A DNA stretch of 64,000 bases from Curtobacterium sp. MR_MD2014. GTDB taxonomy: Bacteria; Actinomycetota; Actinomycetes; Actinomycetales; Microbacteriaceae. Within the stretch, counting starts at the first letter, position 1, and each line of letters starts with the position of its first letter. The stretch lies in contig NZ_CP009755.1 of NCBI RefSeq assembly GCF_000772085.1, forward strand, positions 1,798,001-1,862,000, read 5' to 3'. The notes under the pieces were generated by a model. It had not been told where the DNA came from. It saw only the letters and a list, made by a program, of their open reading frames with translations, and did not search any database. A program made the position numbers and the translations under genes. Below, piece after piece: positions 24,711 to 34,373 of the stretch.

Positions 24711-26129
24711 CTAGCCGACGGATCCTTCCATGCTCATCTCGATGAGCTTGTTGAGTTCGAGCGCGTACTCCATCGGGAGCTCGCGGGCGATGGGCTCGAT
24801 GAACCCGCGGACGATCATGGCCATGGCCTCGTCCTCCGGCATGCCGCGCGACATGAGGTAGAACAGCTGCTCCTCGCTCACGCGGGAGACCGTGGCCTCG
24901 TGGCCGAGCTGGACGTCGTCGACGCGGATGTCGATCGCCGGGTACGTGTCGCTGCGGCTCACCGTGTCGACGAGCAGCGCGTCACAGCGGACCGTGTTCG
25001 CGGCGTGGTGCGCGGCCGGGTCGACGCGGACCTCACCGCGGTAGCCGGCGCGGCCGCCGCCACGGGCGATCGACTTCGAGACGATCGACGACGTCGTGTA
25101 CGGCGCCATGTGGATCATCTTCGCGCCGGCGTCCTGGTGCTGGCCCGGACCGGCGAACGCGACGGACAGGGTCTCGCCCTTGGCGTGCTCACCGGCGAGG
25201 TAGATCGACGGGTACTTCATCGTGACCTTCGACCCGATGTTCCCGTCGATCCACTCCATCGTCGCGCCCTCGTGCGCGATCGCGCGCTTGGTGACGAGGT
25301 TGTAGACGTTGCTCGACCAGTTCTGGATCGTCGTGTAGCGCACGCGGGCGTTCTTCTTCACGATGATCTCGACCACGGCGGAGTGCAGCGAGTCCGACTT
25401 GTAGATCGGCGCCGTGCAGCCCTCGATGTAGTGGACGTAGGAGTCCTCGTCCGCGATGATCAGCGTCCGCTCGAACTGGCCCATGTTCTCGGTGTTGATC
25501 CGGAAGTAGGCCTGCAGCGGGATCTCGACGTGCACGCCCTTCGGGACGTAGACGAACGAGCCGCCGGACCACACGGCGGTGTTCAGCGCGGCGAACTTGT
25601 TGTCGCCGGCCGGGATCACCGAGCCGAAGTACTCCTCGAAGAACTCCGGGTGCTCGCGGAGCGCCGTGTCGGTGTCCATGAAGATGACGCCCTGCTGCTC
25701 CAGGTCCTCGCGGATCTGGTGGTAGACGACCTCGGACTCGTACTGGGCGGCGACACCGGCGACGAGGCGCTGGCGCTCCGCCTCGGGGATGCCGAGGCGC
25801 TCGTAGGTGTTGCGGATGTCCTCCGGCAGCTCTTCCCAGGTCTGGGCCTGCTTCTCGGTGGACTTCACGAAGTACTTGATGTTGTCGAAGTCGATGTCCG
25901 ACAGGTCGGCACCCCACGACGGCATGGGCTTGCGGTCGAACAGCGTCAGCGCCTTGAGGCGGAGCTTGTGCATCCACTCGGGCTCGTTCTTCCGGGCGGA
26001 GATGTCGCTGACCACCTCGTCCGACAGACCACGGCGCGCGGACGCGCCGGCCGTGTCGGAGTCGGACCAGCCGAACTCGTACTGGCCGAGCCCTTCGAGT
26101 TCTGGACGGTCGATGAGCACGTCGGACAT
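24711..26129 (-). CDS. sufB: Fe-S cluster assembly protein SufB
   Basis: 472 residues, the SUF scaffold subunit. Typical segments are [46 protein letters not shown] and [20 protein letters not shown] 26129 is preceded by cgaggag; longer frames upstream lack a ribosome site. It heads the operon sufB-sufD-Rieske-sufC-sufT. The repressor SufR, often just upstream in actinobacteria, is absent, and SufS/SufU are not downstream. Confidence 0.97.
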   Translation of the reverse strand: MSDVLIDRPELEGLGQYEFGWSDSDTAGASARRGLSDEVVSDISARKNEPEWMHKLRLKALTLFDRKPMPSWGADLSDIDFDNIKYFVKSTEKQAQTWEELPEDIRNTYERLGIPEAERQRLVAGVAAQYESEVVYHQIREDLEQQGVIFMDTDTALREHPEFFEEYFGSVIPAGDNKFAALNTAVWSGGSFVYVPKGVHVEIPLQAYFRINTENMGQFERTLIIADEDSYVHYIEGCTAPIYKSDSLHSAVVEIIVKKNARVRYTTIQNWSSNVYNLVTKRAIAHEGATMEWIDGNIGSKVTMKYPSIYLAGEHAKGETLSVAFAGPGQHQDAGAKMIHMAPYTTSSIVSKSIARGGGRAGYRGEVRVDPAAHHAANTVRCDALLVDTVSRSDTYPAIDIRVDDVQLGHEATVSRVSEEQLFYLMSRGMPEDEAMAMIVRGFIEPIARELPMEYALELNKLIEMSMEGSVG

Positions 26130-26379
26130 GGTCTCCTCGTTTCCTTCTCGCGGCAGCGTCTGTCGGGACAACCCGTGACGTCCGGACGCCATTCCACCGC
26201 GGACCTCCGACAGGAGTCCCACGGCGTTGCTGCCTCGCAACGTCGATGGTCCCACGCAGTCGTCCGACCGATCGGCGATCACGGCCCATTCGGAGCCGGC
26301 GCCTGCCTAGACTTGACTGCTGCTGAACCCTCGAATCCTACAGGTTCACCGCACGGAACAACAGGAAGGCACCACCCTC

Positions 26380-27366
26380 GTGACTCGCGTCGGACCCACC
26401 GTCGAGCAGGGCGTCCGCCCCGGCACCCGCACGCCGCGGTGGTGGTCCCTCCCCCGCGCCGTCGACCCCCGCGTGATCTGGCTCGCCTGGGCGTCCTTCG
26501 TCGTCGAGGTGGTGCTGATCGGCACCGGCGGCCTCGTCCGCCTGACGGCGTCCGGGCTCGGCTGCCCGACGTGGCCGAAGTGCACCGCCGAGTCGCTCGT
26601 GTCGACCCCGGAGATGGGGATCCACGGCGTGATCGAGTTCGGGAACCGTCTGCTCACCTTCGTGCTGGTGGTGGTCGCGGTCGCGATGTTCCTCGCCGTC
26701 GTCCGCATGCGCCGCACGCGCCCCGAGCTCTTCTGGCTCGCCTTCGCCCAGGGCATCGCGATCCCCGTGCAGGCGGTGATCGGCGGCCTCAGCGTCCTCA
26801 CGAACCTCAACCCGTTCGTCGTCGGGCTGCACTTCGTGGTGTCGACGACGCTCGTCACGGTGACGGCGACGCTCGTGTACCGCTCGATGAACGGTCCGCG
26901 CACCGCGGTGCGGCTCGTCCCGGGCTGGTACACCGGCCTGGTCCGCGGCACCGTCGTCGCGGTGGTCGTCACCGTCCTGGTCGGCATCCTGACCACGGGC
27001 TCCGGGCCGCACGCGGGTGCGAGCGAGGCGGTCGACGGGGGCCGTCTGCACCGCACCGGGTTCGACCCGCAGCTGATGGAGCACCTGCACGCGATCCCGG
27101 CCTACGCGCTGTTCGCGCTGACGCTGGCGCTCGTCGTCGGCGCGGTCGTCCTCCGGCTGTCGAGCCGCTGGGCCCTCGTCCTGCTCGTCGTCGAGTTCGT
27201 GCAGATCGCCGTCGGCCTGACCCAGGCGCGCACGGGCCTGCCGGTCGGCCTGGTGGGGACCCACATGGTGCTCGCCGGACTCCTCGTCGGTGCGGTCACC
27301 GTCGTCGTGCTCAGCACGCGCGGCAGCGCCGGTCGCCAGGCCGCGCGGGAGCGCATCACCGCCTGA
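26380..27366 (+). CDS. ctaA: Heme A synthase
   Basis: 328 residues, about eight membrane helices. It converts heme O to heme A for the aa3-type oxidase. COX15/CtaA marks are GLVRLTASGLGCPTWPKC with the Cys pair of the first outer loop, and heme-ligand candidates in HGVIEFGNR, VGLHFVVS, LMEHLHA and GTHMVLAG. Start GTG 26380 with aggaagg about 10 bases before it. Divergent from sufB and convergent with ctaB, which makes its substrate. Confidence 0.93.
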   Translation: MTRVGPTVEQGVRPGTRTPRWWSLPRAVDPRVIWLAWASFVVEVVLIGTGGLVRLTASGLGCPTWPKCTAESLVSTPEMGIHGVIEFGNRLLTFVLVVVAVAMFLAVVRMRRTRPELFWLAFAQGIAIPVQAVIGGLSVLTNLNPFVVGLHFVVSTTLVTVTATLVYRSMNGPRTAVRLVPGWYTGLVRGTVVAVVVTVLVGILTTGSGPHAGASEAVDGGRLHRTGFDPQLMEHLHAIPAYALFALTLALVVGAVVLRLSSRWALVLLVVEFVQIAVGLTQARTGLPVGLVGTHMVLAGLLVGAVTVVVLSTRGSAGRQAARERITA

Positions 27367-27386
27367 CGCGGTCGTTCGCCACCCTC

Positions 27387-27436
27387 CGACGTCCCACGCG
27401 TCGCCTCCGTCCCGAGCGCCGACGCGTGGGACGTCG
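27387..27436. repeat. Inverted repeat after ctaA
   Basis: Perfect 17-bp arms cgacgtcccacgcgtcg (27387-27403) and its complement (27420-27436) with a 16-base spacer, 21 bases past the ctaA stop. Could terminate ctaA. Confidence 0.8.
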
Positions 27437-27602
27437 TCGTCCGCACGGCTCCGGTCCCGTGACCACGCACAGGACGCCGGCGTCGGCGCAGGACGCCTCC
27501 GACCACGCGGGACGCCTCCGGATCCGGCACCGTCTCGCGCAGGTGCGACCGTCTCGTGCGGACGCCGCCGTCCCGCACCTCGGCACCGGGCCGGCCACGA
27601 TG

Positions 27603-27645
27603 CGGACGGGAGGCGCAGCACCGCCCACCCCGCGCCTCCCGTCCG
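27603..27645. repeat. Interspersed palindrome family copy
   Basis: Arms cggacgggaggcgc (27603-27616) and gcgcctcccgtccg (27632-27645), 14 bp perfect, with a diverged centre. Confidence 0.85.
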
Positions 27646-27670
27646 ACGCCCGGTCGCGGCCGCGCGTCTG

Positions 27671-27792
27671 CTGCGACATTCCCGTCGTCGTACGACAGCG
27701 GCATCGTCGCAGGGCGCACGCGCATCGTGCAGCCCACGTCGCCGGCGGACAGCCGCGACATCCCCGTCGTCGTACGACAGCGGAGCTGTCGC
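27671..27792. repeat. Pair of 38-bp direct repeats with palindromic cores
   Basis: Copies at 27671-27708 and 27755-27792 share gcgacatycccgtcgtcg, then tacgacagcgg, then a variable 5 bases, then tcgc. Each holds the palindrome gtcgtacgac. Confidence 0.9.
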
Positions 27793-27906
27793 GTCGGCCC
27801 GCGCCACCCGGGTCGACCCGGGCACGCACCCCGCGCGCCCGTGTCCGAGCCGCGCCCACCCGACCCGCGAACGCCCGACCCGGGACCGCCCGCGCTGCGC
27901 CCCGAC

Positions 27907-27944
27907 GCACGGAGCGCCGCCGGCAGACCGGCGGCGCTCCGTGC
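27907..27944 (-). terminator. Terminator of ctaB
   Basis: Perfect 17-bp stem gcacggagcgccgccgg with caga loop, 18 bases past the ctaB stop. Confidence 0.88.
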
Positions 27945-27962
27945 GCGGGCGACGAACCCTGG

Positions 27963-28907
27963 CTAGATCGTGAAGGTGAAGACCTGCGGCAGCAGCGGGT
28001 CGATGCCCACCGCGATGAACAGCAGCGTCAGGTACGTGATCGAGCTGTGGAACACCCGCATCGGCTGGACCTGCTCCACGTGCTGGATCGCCCGCGAGTA
28101 CAGCCGGTGCGACTCGACGACGAACCAGATGCCCCCGGCCAGGGCGACGACCGTGTACAGCGGCCCCATGTGCGCGACCGGGATGAGCAGCAGCGAGCAG
28201 ACGAGCGTCGCCCAGGCGTAGAGCACGACCTGCAGCCCGACGACGGTGCGGCCGCGCACGACCGCGAGCATCGGCACGTCGGCGGCGTCGTAGTCGTCGC
28301 GGTACTTCATCGACAGCGGCCAGTAGTGCGGCGGCGTCCAGAGGAAGATCACCATGAAGAGGATGATCGGCGCCCAGGTCAGCGACCCGGTGACACCGGC
28401 CCAGCCGATGAGCACCGGCATGCACCCGGCGGATCCGCCCCAGACGATGTTCTGCGGGGTGCGGCGCTTGAGCCAGAGCGTGTAGACGCAGACGTAGATC
28501 AGGATCGCGACGACGCTGAGCGCGGCGGCCAGCCAGTTCACCAGGAAGCCGAGGACGGCGGTCGACAGGACGGCGAGCGTCCACGAGAACACCAGTGCCT
28601 CCTTGTCGGAGAGCTCACCGGTGACCAGGGGGCGCTGGCTGGTGCGCTTCATCAGCCGGTCGATGTCGCGGTCGATGTAGCAGTTGAACGCCGAGGCCGA
28701 CCCTGCCGACATCGCGCCGCCGAGCATCGTCCAGAACACGAGCCAGAGGTCCGGGACCCCGCGCTCCGCCAGGAACATCGTCGGAGCGGTCGTGACGAGG
28801 AGCAGCTCCATGACCCGGGGCTTCGTCAGCGAGACGTACGCGCGGACCTTGCGGGACAGCGTCGAGCGGGGTCGATCGGTGTCGGGCCGGGTCGCGGTGG
28901 CAGTCAA
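27963..28907 (-). CDS. ctaB: Protoheme IX farnesyltransferase
   Basis: 314 residues, UbiA-type prenyltransferase with about nine membrane helices. The first Asp-rich motif [20 protein letters not shown] binds farnesyl diphosphate; the product is heme O, the substrate of CtaA. TTG at 28907 is the only start before the conserved region. The gene faces ctaA head to tail-end (convergent) and is divergent from tkt. A possible -10 (TAAACT, 29008-29013 minus strand) and a 9-bp inverted repeat lie upstream. Confidence 0.95.
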   Translation of the reverse strand: MTATATRPDTDRPRSTLSRKVRAYVSLTKPRVMELLLVTTAPTMFLAERGVPDLWLVFWTMLGGAMSAGSASAFNCYIDRDIDRLMKRTSQRPLVTGELSDKEALVFSWTLAVLSTAVLGFLVNWLAAALSVVAILIYVCVYTLWLKRRTPQNIVWGGSAGCMPVLIGWAGVTGSLTWAPIILFMVIFLWTPPHYWPLSMKYRDDYDAADVPMLAVVRGRTVVGLQVVLYAWATLVCSLLLIPVAHMGPLYTVVALAGGIWFVVESHRLYSRAIQHVEQVQPMRVFHSSITYLTLLFIAVGIDPLLPQVFTFTI

Positions 28908-29280
28908 CAGGGGAACCTCAGTCCGTTCGCGTCAGCTCGCACGCTCGGTGGGCGGCTCCGTCACCGTCGGGGCGTGCGTCGACCCGGAATGCACACGGGT
29001 CGACACCAGTTTAGGCCATCGAGGCGCCGCGAGGATGCCCCGCCTCGCCGACCGGGCCGGCTGCCCGACACGGCACCGTCGTCACCTGGACACCTTCTGA
29101 GTGCGTGGTCACTATGCTGGACACGCCCTCCCGCATCGTGTGCCCCGAAGACGTCGGCCGCGAAGAGCCGGTCGGCCGCCGCTCGACGGCGACACGACAC
29201 ACGGCCCCGGGACGGCGATCATGTCCGTGCGATGGCACGAGCCCTCGCACATGTCGCAACAACGAAGGGTCAACATCCAA
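28908..29280. other. Divergent ctaB/tkt control region
   Basis: 373 bases without a gene. Inverted repeat gtcgacccg/cgggtcgac (28978-29004), a minus-strand TAAACT (29008-29013) that may serve ctaB, and a plus-strand TATGCT (29113-29118) that may serve tkt with a leader of about 155 bases. Confidence 0.5.
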
Positions 29281-31374
29281 GTGGCTGAATTCACCTGGGA
29301 CGCCATCGACCGGAAGGCCGTCGACACGGCACGCGTCCTCGCCGCCGACGCGGTCGAGGCCGCCGGCAACGGTCACCCCGGCACCGCGATGAGCCTCGCG
29401 CCGGTCGCCCACCTGCTCTTCCAGAAGGTGATGCGTCGCGACCCCAGCGACTCCACCTGGATCGGTCGCGACCGCTTCATCCTCTCCGCCGGTCACGCCT
29501 CGATCCTGCAGTACGTGCAGTTCTACCTGCACGGCTACGGCCTCGAGCTCGAGGACCTGCAGCACCTGCGCAAGTGGGGCTCGAAGACCCCGGGTCACCC
29601 GGAGTACGGCCACACCGACGGTGTCGAGATCACCACCGGCCCGCTCGGCCAGGGCCTCGCCTCGGCGGTCGGCTTCGGCTACGCGCAGCGCTTCGAGCGC
29701 GGCCTGTTCGACCCGGAGACCGCCGACGGCGAGTCGCCCTTCGACCACTTCACCTACGTGATCGCCGGTGACGGTGACATGCAGGAGGGCGTCACCAACG
29801 AGGCCGCGAGCCTCGCGGGCCGTCAGCAGCTCGGTCGCCTGGTCGTCTTCTACGACTCGAACCAGATCTCGATCGAGGACGACACCGACATCGCGTTCTC
29901 CGAGGACGTCGCGGCCCGCTACGAGGCCCTCGGCTGGCACGTCCAGCACGTCGACTGGAAGAAGACCGGCGAGTACTCCGAGGACGTCGAGGAGCTCCAC
30001 CGCGCCGTCGAGGCCGCCAAGGCCGAGACGACCAAGCCGTCGCTCATCGTCCTCAAGACGATCATCGGTTGGCCGTCGCCGACCAAGCAGAACTCCGGCA
30101 AGATCCACGGTTCGGCGCTCGGTGCCGACGAGCTCAAGGGCCTCAAGGAGGTCCTCGGCTTCGACGCGGACAAGACCTTCCACGTCGACCCGGAGGTGCT
30201 CGAGTACACCCGCGGTGCGATCACCAAGGGCCAGGCCGAGCACGCCGAGTGGACGAAGATCTTCGACGCGTGGGCTGCGGCCAACCCGGAGAAGAAGGCC
30301 ATGCTCGACCGCATCAACGCGGGCGAGCTCCCCGAGGGCCTCGAGGAGGCGCTGCCGGTCTTCTCCACCGAGAAGGCCGTCTCGACCCGCGCCGCCTCCG
30401 GCAAGGTCATCAACGCCATCGCGCCGCTCATGCCCGAGTTCTGGGGCGGTTCGGCGGACCTCGCCGAGTCGAACCTGACCACGATCGAGGGCGCGAAGTC
30501 CTTCGGTCCGGCCGAGGCGTCGACGAAGACCTGGAGCACCGACCCGTACGGCCGCGTGCTGCACTTCGGCATCCGCGAGCACGCGATGGGCTCGATCCTG
30601 TCCGGCATCGTCCTGCACGGGAACACCCGCCCCTTCGGCGGCACGTTCCTCATCTTCAGCGACTACATGCGTCCGGCGGTCCGTCTCGCCGCGCTCATGA
30701 AGGCGCCGGCGATCTACGTCTGGACCCACGACTCCATCGCCCTGGGCGAGGACGGCCCGACGCACCAGCCGATCGAGCAGATCACCGCGCTCCGTGCGAT
30801 CCCGGGTCTCGACGTCGTCCGTCCGGCCGACGCCAACGAGGTGTCGTACGCGTGGCTCGAGATGCTCAAGCACAAGGACCGTCCGGCCGGCATCGCGCTG
30901 AGCCGTCAGAACCTCCCCGTCTTCGAGCGTGGCGAGGGCGACGCCTCCGGCGAGACGCTCGCCTCGGCGAAGAACGTCGCGAAGGGCGCGTACGTCCTGG
31001 CCGAGGCGCCGAACGGCACCCCGGACGTGATCCTCATCGCGACCGGTTCCGAGGTCCAGATCGCGGTCGACGCGCGTGAGCAGCTCAAGGGCGAGGGCAT
31101 CAACGCCCGCGTCGTGAGCGCCCCCTCGCTCGAGTGGTTCTTCGAGCAGTCGGAGTCCTACCGCGAGCAGGTCCTGCCGAAGGCCGTCACCGCGCGCGTC
31201 TCGGTCGAGGCCGGCATCGCGATGAGCTGGCGCGACATCGTCGGCGACAAGGGCCGCAGCGTGTCGATCGAGCACTTCGGTGCATCGGCCGACTACCAGC
31301 GCCTGTTCGCCGAGTTCGGTTTCACCACCGAGCACGTCGTCGCCGCCGCCAAGGAATCGATCGCAGCGTCCTGA
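29281..31374 (+). CDS. tkt: Transketolase
   Basis: 697 residues, thiamine diphosphate enzyme of the non-oxidative pentose phosphate pathway. Markers are GNGHPGTAMSLAP near the start, GHPEYGHTDGVEITTGPLGQG, the ThDP/Mg motif GDGDMQEGVTNEAAS and the second-half DSIALGEDGPTHQPIE. GTG 29281 places MAEFTWDAIDRKAVDTARV as the N-terminus, as in relatives; the frame is open further upstream (ATG 29251) but without support. It is followed by a terminator, then tal. Confidence 0.96.
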   Translation: MAEFTWDAIDRKAVDTARVLAADAVEAAGNGHPGTAMSLAPVAHLLFQKVMRRDPSDSTWIGRDRFILSAGHASILQYVQFYLHGYGLELEDLQHLRKWGSKTPGHPEYGHTDGVEITTGPLGQGLASAVGFGYAQRFERGLFDPETADGESPFDHFTYVIAGDGDMQEGVTNEAASLAGRQQLGRLVVFYDSNQISIEDDTDIAFSEDVAARYEALGWHVQHVDWKKTGEYSEDVEELHRAVEAAKAETTKPSLIVLKTIIGWPSPTKQNSGKIHGSALGADELKGLKEVLGFDADKTFHVDPEVLEYTRGAITKGQAEHAEWTKIFDAWAAANPEKKAMLDRINAGELPEGLEEALPVFSTEKAVSTRAASGKVINAIAPLMPEFWGGSADLAESNLTTIEGAKSFGPAEASTKTWSTDPYGRVLHFGIREHAMGSILSGIVLHGNTRPFGGTFLIFSDYMRPAVRLAALMKAPAIYVWTHDSIALGEDGPTHQPIEQITALRAIPGLDVVRPADANEVSYAWLEMLKHKDRPAGIALSRQNLPVFERGEGDASGETLASAKNVAKGAYVLAEAPNGTPDVILIATGSEVQIAVDAREQLKGEGINARVVSAPSLEWFFEQSESYREQVLPKAVTARVSVEAGIAMSWRDIVGDKGRSVSIEHFGASADYQRLFAEFGFTTEHVVAAAKESIAAS

Positions 31375-31380
31375 CCCACG

Positions 31381-31414
31381 AGGGGCCGGATCCGGTACGC
31401 CGGGTCCGGCCCCT
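31381..31414 (+). terminator. Terminator of tkt
   Basis: 15-bp stem (one G-T pair) with tacg loop, starting 7 bases past the tkt stop. Confidence 0.85.
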
Positions 31415-31416
31415 CT

Positions 31417-31457
31417 GCCGGGAGGCACGCGGCGGCCCCGCCACCGCGCCTCCCGGC
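31417..31457. repeat. Interspersed palindrome family copy
   Basis: Arms gccgggaggc (31417-31426) and gcctcccggc (31448-31457), centre similar to the copy at 53240. Lies directly after the tkt terminator, so it is not needed to end tkt. Confidence 0.75.
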
Positions 31458-31530
31458 CCACAGACCACGACACACACGGCCCTGGTCGCCTCCGCGCACC
31501 GGGCCGGTCGACGAAAGAAGAAGAGAAACC

Positions 31531-32643
31531 ATGGCTGAGAACACCCCCACCGCCGCCCTCTCCGAGGTCGGCGTCAGCATCTGGCTCGACGACCTGTCGC
31601 GCGAGCTGCTCGAGACCGGCAAGCTGACCGAGCTGATCGAGCAGAAGAACGTCGTCGGCGTCACCACGAACCCGACGATCTTCGCGTCGGCCCTCGCCAA
31701 GGGCGAGCGCTACGACTCGCAGGTCAAGGAGCTCGCGGCGAAGGGCACCGACGTCACCGAGGCGATCTTCGAGATCACCACGCAGGACGTCGCGAACGCG
31801 TCCGACGTCTTCAAGCCGATCTACGACGAGACCAAGGGCTTCGACGGCCGTGTCTCGATCGAGGTCGAGCCGGGCCTCGCCCACGACACCCAGAAGACCA
31901 TCGAGCAGGCCAAGTTCCTGTTCGAGAAGGTCGGTCGCGAGAACGTCCTCATCAAGATCCCCGCGACGCTCGAGGGCCTCGAGGCCATCACCGAGGTCAT
32001 CGGTGCCGGCATCTCGGTCAACGTCACCCTGATCTTCTCGCTCGAGCGCTACCGCGCCGTCATCGACGCCTACCTCGGTGGCCTCGAGAAGGCCAAGGCC
32101 GCGGGCCACGACCTCTCGAAGATCCACTCGGTCGCCTCGTTCTTCGTGTCGCGTGTCGACTCCGAGATCGACAAGCGCCTCGACGCCGCGGGCACCGACG
32201 AGGCGAAGGCCCTCAAGTCGAAGGCCGGCATCGCCAACGCGCAGCTCGCGTACCAGGTCTGGACCGAGCAGTTCGCCACCGAGCGTGCCCTCGGCCTGCT
32301 CGAGTCCGGTGCCAACACGCAGCGTCCGCTGTGGGCCTCGACCGGTGTCAAGGACCCGTCGCTGCCCGACACGCTCTACGTGACCGAGCTCGCCGCGCCG
32401 AACACGGTCAACACCATGCCGGGCAAGACGCTCGACGCGACGTTCGACCACGGCGAGATCCACGGTGACGCCATCGCCGGCTCGTTCGACGACGCGCAGC
32501 AGGTCATGGACCAGATCGCTGCCGCCGGTGTCGACTACGACGACGTCGTCGCGCTGCTCGAGAAGGAGGGCGTCGACAAGTTCAACGTCTCCTGGGGCGA
32601 GCTCGTCGACACGGTGAAGACCGCGCTCGAGAACAGCAAGTAA
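31531..32643 (+). CDS. tal: Transaldolase
   Basis: 370 residues. Transfers a dihydroxyacetone unit between sedoheptulose-7-phosphate and glyceraldehyde-3-phosphate. The Schiff-base Lys is in [20 protein letters not shown] and [15 protein letters not shown] are family motifs of the longer actinobacterial/cyanobacterial class. A gaagaagag purine run precedes ATG 31531. In many actinobacteria pgi follows tal; here zwf does. Confidence 0.96.
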   Translation: MAENTPTAALSEVGVSIWLDDLSRELLETGKLTELIEQKNVVGVTTNPTIFASALAKGERYDSQVKELAAKGTDVTEAIFEITTQDVANASDVFKPIYDETKGFDGRVSIEVEPGLAHDTQKTIEQAKFLFEKVGRENVLIKIPATLEGLEAITEVIGAGISVNVTLIFSLERYRAVIDAYLGGLEKAKAAGHDLSKIHSVASFFVSRVDSEIDKRLDAAGTDEAKALKSKAGIANAQLAYQVWTEQFATERALGLLESGANTQRPLWASTGVKDPSLPDTLYVTELAAPNTVNTMPGKTLDATFDHGEIHGDAIAGSFDDAQQVMDQIAAAGVDYDDVVALLEKEGVDKFNVSWGELVDTVKTALENSK

Positions 32644-32654
32644 GCACGACCGGA

Positions 32655-32697
32655 GCCTGCGTCCGGAGGACGGGACCACCGTCCCCCGGACGCAGGC
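32655..32697 (+). terminator. Terminator of tal
   Basis: Perfect 12-bp outer stem gcctgcgtccgg (32655-32666) and ccggacgcaggc (32686-32697) with a smaller inner stem. Confidence 0.8.
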
Positions 32698-32834
32698 ACC
32701 CCCGGTCAGGACCCGACCGCCGGAGCCGCGACGCGCCTCCCGGCCGGACCTGACCACCACGACGGCGGAGTCGCCGCTGCCCCCGCAGCGCAGCGCTCCG
32801 CCGTCTCCGTTCGACCCACAAGGAGTCCACACTC

Positions 32835-34373
32835 ATGTCACCGGTGGCGATCACCCCGGAGCACAACCCGCTCCGGTTGCCGACCGACCGACGTCTGAAC
32901 CGGATCGCGGGGCCCAGCACCCTCATCATCTTCGGCGTGACGGGCGACCTGTCCCGCAAGAAGCTGATGCCCGCGGTCTACGACCTGGCGAACCGAGGGC
33001 TCCTGCCCCCGGGATTCGCACTCGTCGGGTTCGCCCGGCGCGACTGGGAGGACCAGGACTTCTCCCAGCTCGTGCACGACGCGGTCCGGGACCACTCCCG
33101 CACCCCCTTCGACGAGGCCGTCTGGAAGCAGCTCGAGCAGGGCATCCGCTTCGTGCAGGGCTCGTTCGACGACCCCGAGGCCTTCCTCGAGCTGAAGCGC
33201 ACCGTCGACGAGCTCGACGCGGAGCGCGGCACGCTCGGCAACCACGCCTTCTACCTCTCCATCCCACCGAAGATGTTCCCGGTGGTGACCGAGCAGCTCA
33301 AGGTCTCCGGACTGACCGAGAAGCGCGAGGGCTCCTGGAGCCGCGTGGTCGTCGAGAAGCCGTTCGGCTCCGACCTCCGCACCGCGCGCGAGCTGAACGC
33401 GATCGTCGAGAGCGTCTTCGCGCCCGACGACGTGTTCCGCATCGACCACTACCTCGGCAAGGAGACCGTCCAGAACCTGCTGACGCTCCGGTTCGCGAAC
33501 CAGATGTACGAACCCATCTGGAACTCGAACTACGTCGACCACGTGCAGATCACGATGGCCGAGGACATCGGCGTCGCCGGTCGGGCCGCGTACTACGACG
33601 GCATCGGCGCAGCCCGCGACGTCATCCAGAACCACCTGCTACAGCTCCTCGCGCTCACCGCGATGGAGGAACCCGTCTCGTTCAAGGCCGCTGACCTGCG
33701 CGCCGAGAAGGAGAAGGTGCTCTCCGCCGTGCGCCTGCCCGAGGACCTCGCCACGGCGACGGCACGCGGCCAGTACGACGGTGGCTGGCAGGGCGGCGAG
33801 AAGGTCCTGGGCTTCCTCGAGGAAGCGGGGATGGACCCCGAGTCCACGACCGAGACCTACGCGGCGATCAAGCTCGACATCGCGACCCGCCGCTGGCAGG
33901 GCGTCCCGTTCTACCTGCGGGCAGGCAAGCGCCTCGGCCGTCGCGTGACCGAGATCGCGATCGTCTTCAAGCGCGTCCCCGAGGACGTCTACGGCAACAC
34001 GCAGGCACCCCTCGGGCAGAACGCGCTCGTCATCCGTGTCCAGCCGGACGAGGGCGTCACGCTCCGCTTCGGCTCGAAGGTCCCGGGCGTCGGCACGCAG
34101 GTGCGCGACGTGACGATGGACTTCGGCTACGGACACGCGTTCACCGAGGCCTCGCCGGAGGCGTACGAGCGACTCATCCTCGACGTGCTCCTCGGCGACC
34201 CTCCCCTGTTCCCCCGTCACCAAGAGGTGGAACTGTCGTGGAAGATCCTCGACCCGATCGAGGAGTTCTGGGCCACGCAGGGCCAGCCCGAGCAGTACCG
34301 TCCCGGCACGTGGGGTCCGGCGTCCGCCGATGCCCTGCTCGCCCGCGACGGCCGGACCTGGAGGCGTCCATGA
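32835..34373 (+). CDS. zwf: Glucose-6-phosphate 1-dehydrogenase
   Basis: 512 residues. First oxidative step of the pentose phosphate pathway, making NADPH. The nucleotide loop GVTGDLSRKKLMPAVYDL and the active site RIDHYLGKE are intact. aaggag 11 bases before ATG 32835. Its stop overlaps the opcA start (ATGA), which fits their known functional link, and pgl follows. Confidence 0.97.
   Translation: MSPVAITPEHNPLRLPTDRRLNRIAGPSTLIIFGVTGDLSRKKLMPAVYDLANRGLLPPGFALVGFARRDWEDQDFSQLVHDAVRDHSRTPFDEAVWKQLEQGIRFVQGSFDDPEAFLELKRTVDELDAERGTLGNHAFYLSIPPKMFPVVTEQLKVSGLTEKREGSWSRVVVEKPFGSDLRTARELNAIVESVFAPDDVFRIDHYLGKETVQNLLTLRFANQMYEPIWNSNYVDHVQITMAEDIGVAGRAAYYDGIGAARDVIQNHLLQLLALTAMEEPVSFKAADLRAEKEKVLSAVRLPEDLATATARGQYDGGWQGGEKVLGFLEEAGMDPESTTETYAAIKLDIATRRWQGVPFYLRAGKRLGRRVTEIAIVFKRVPEDVYGNTQAPLGQNALVIRVQPDEGVTLRFGSKVPGVGTQVRDVTMDFGYGHAFTEASPEAYERLILDVLLGDPPLFPRHQEVELSWKILDPIEEFWATQGQPEQYRPGTWGPASADALLARDGRTWRRP

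Larger units (their letters stand above)
27367..27962. other. 596-bp noncoding gap between ctaA and ctaB
   Basis: No believable gene. It contains a perfect 17-bp inverted repeat (27387-27436), a palindrome-family copy (27603-27645), two 38-bp direct repeats (27671-27708, 27755-27792) and the ctaB terminator (27907-27944). Confidence 0.75.

Noticed and set aside
23826..29288. A 1820-residue plus-strand reading frame
   Set aside because: Antisense to sufD and sufB and in the wrong frame over ctaA; no domain, same shadow composition.
29011..32832. A 1273-residue minus-strand reading frame
   Set aside because: Antisense to tkt and tal, which are unmistakable.
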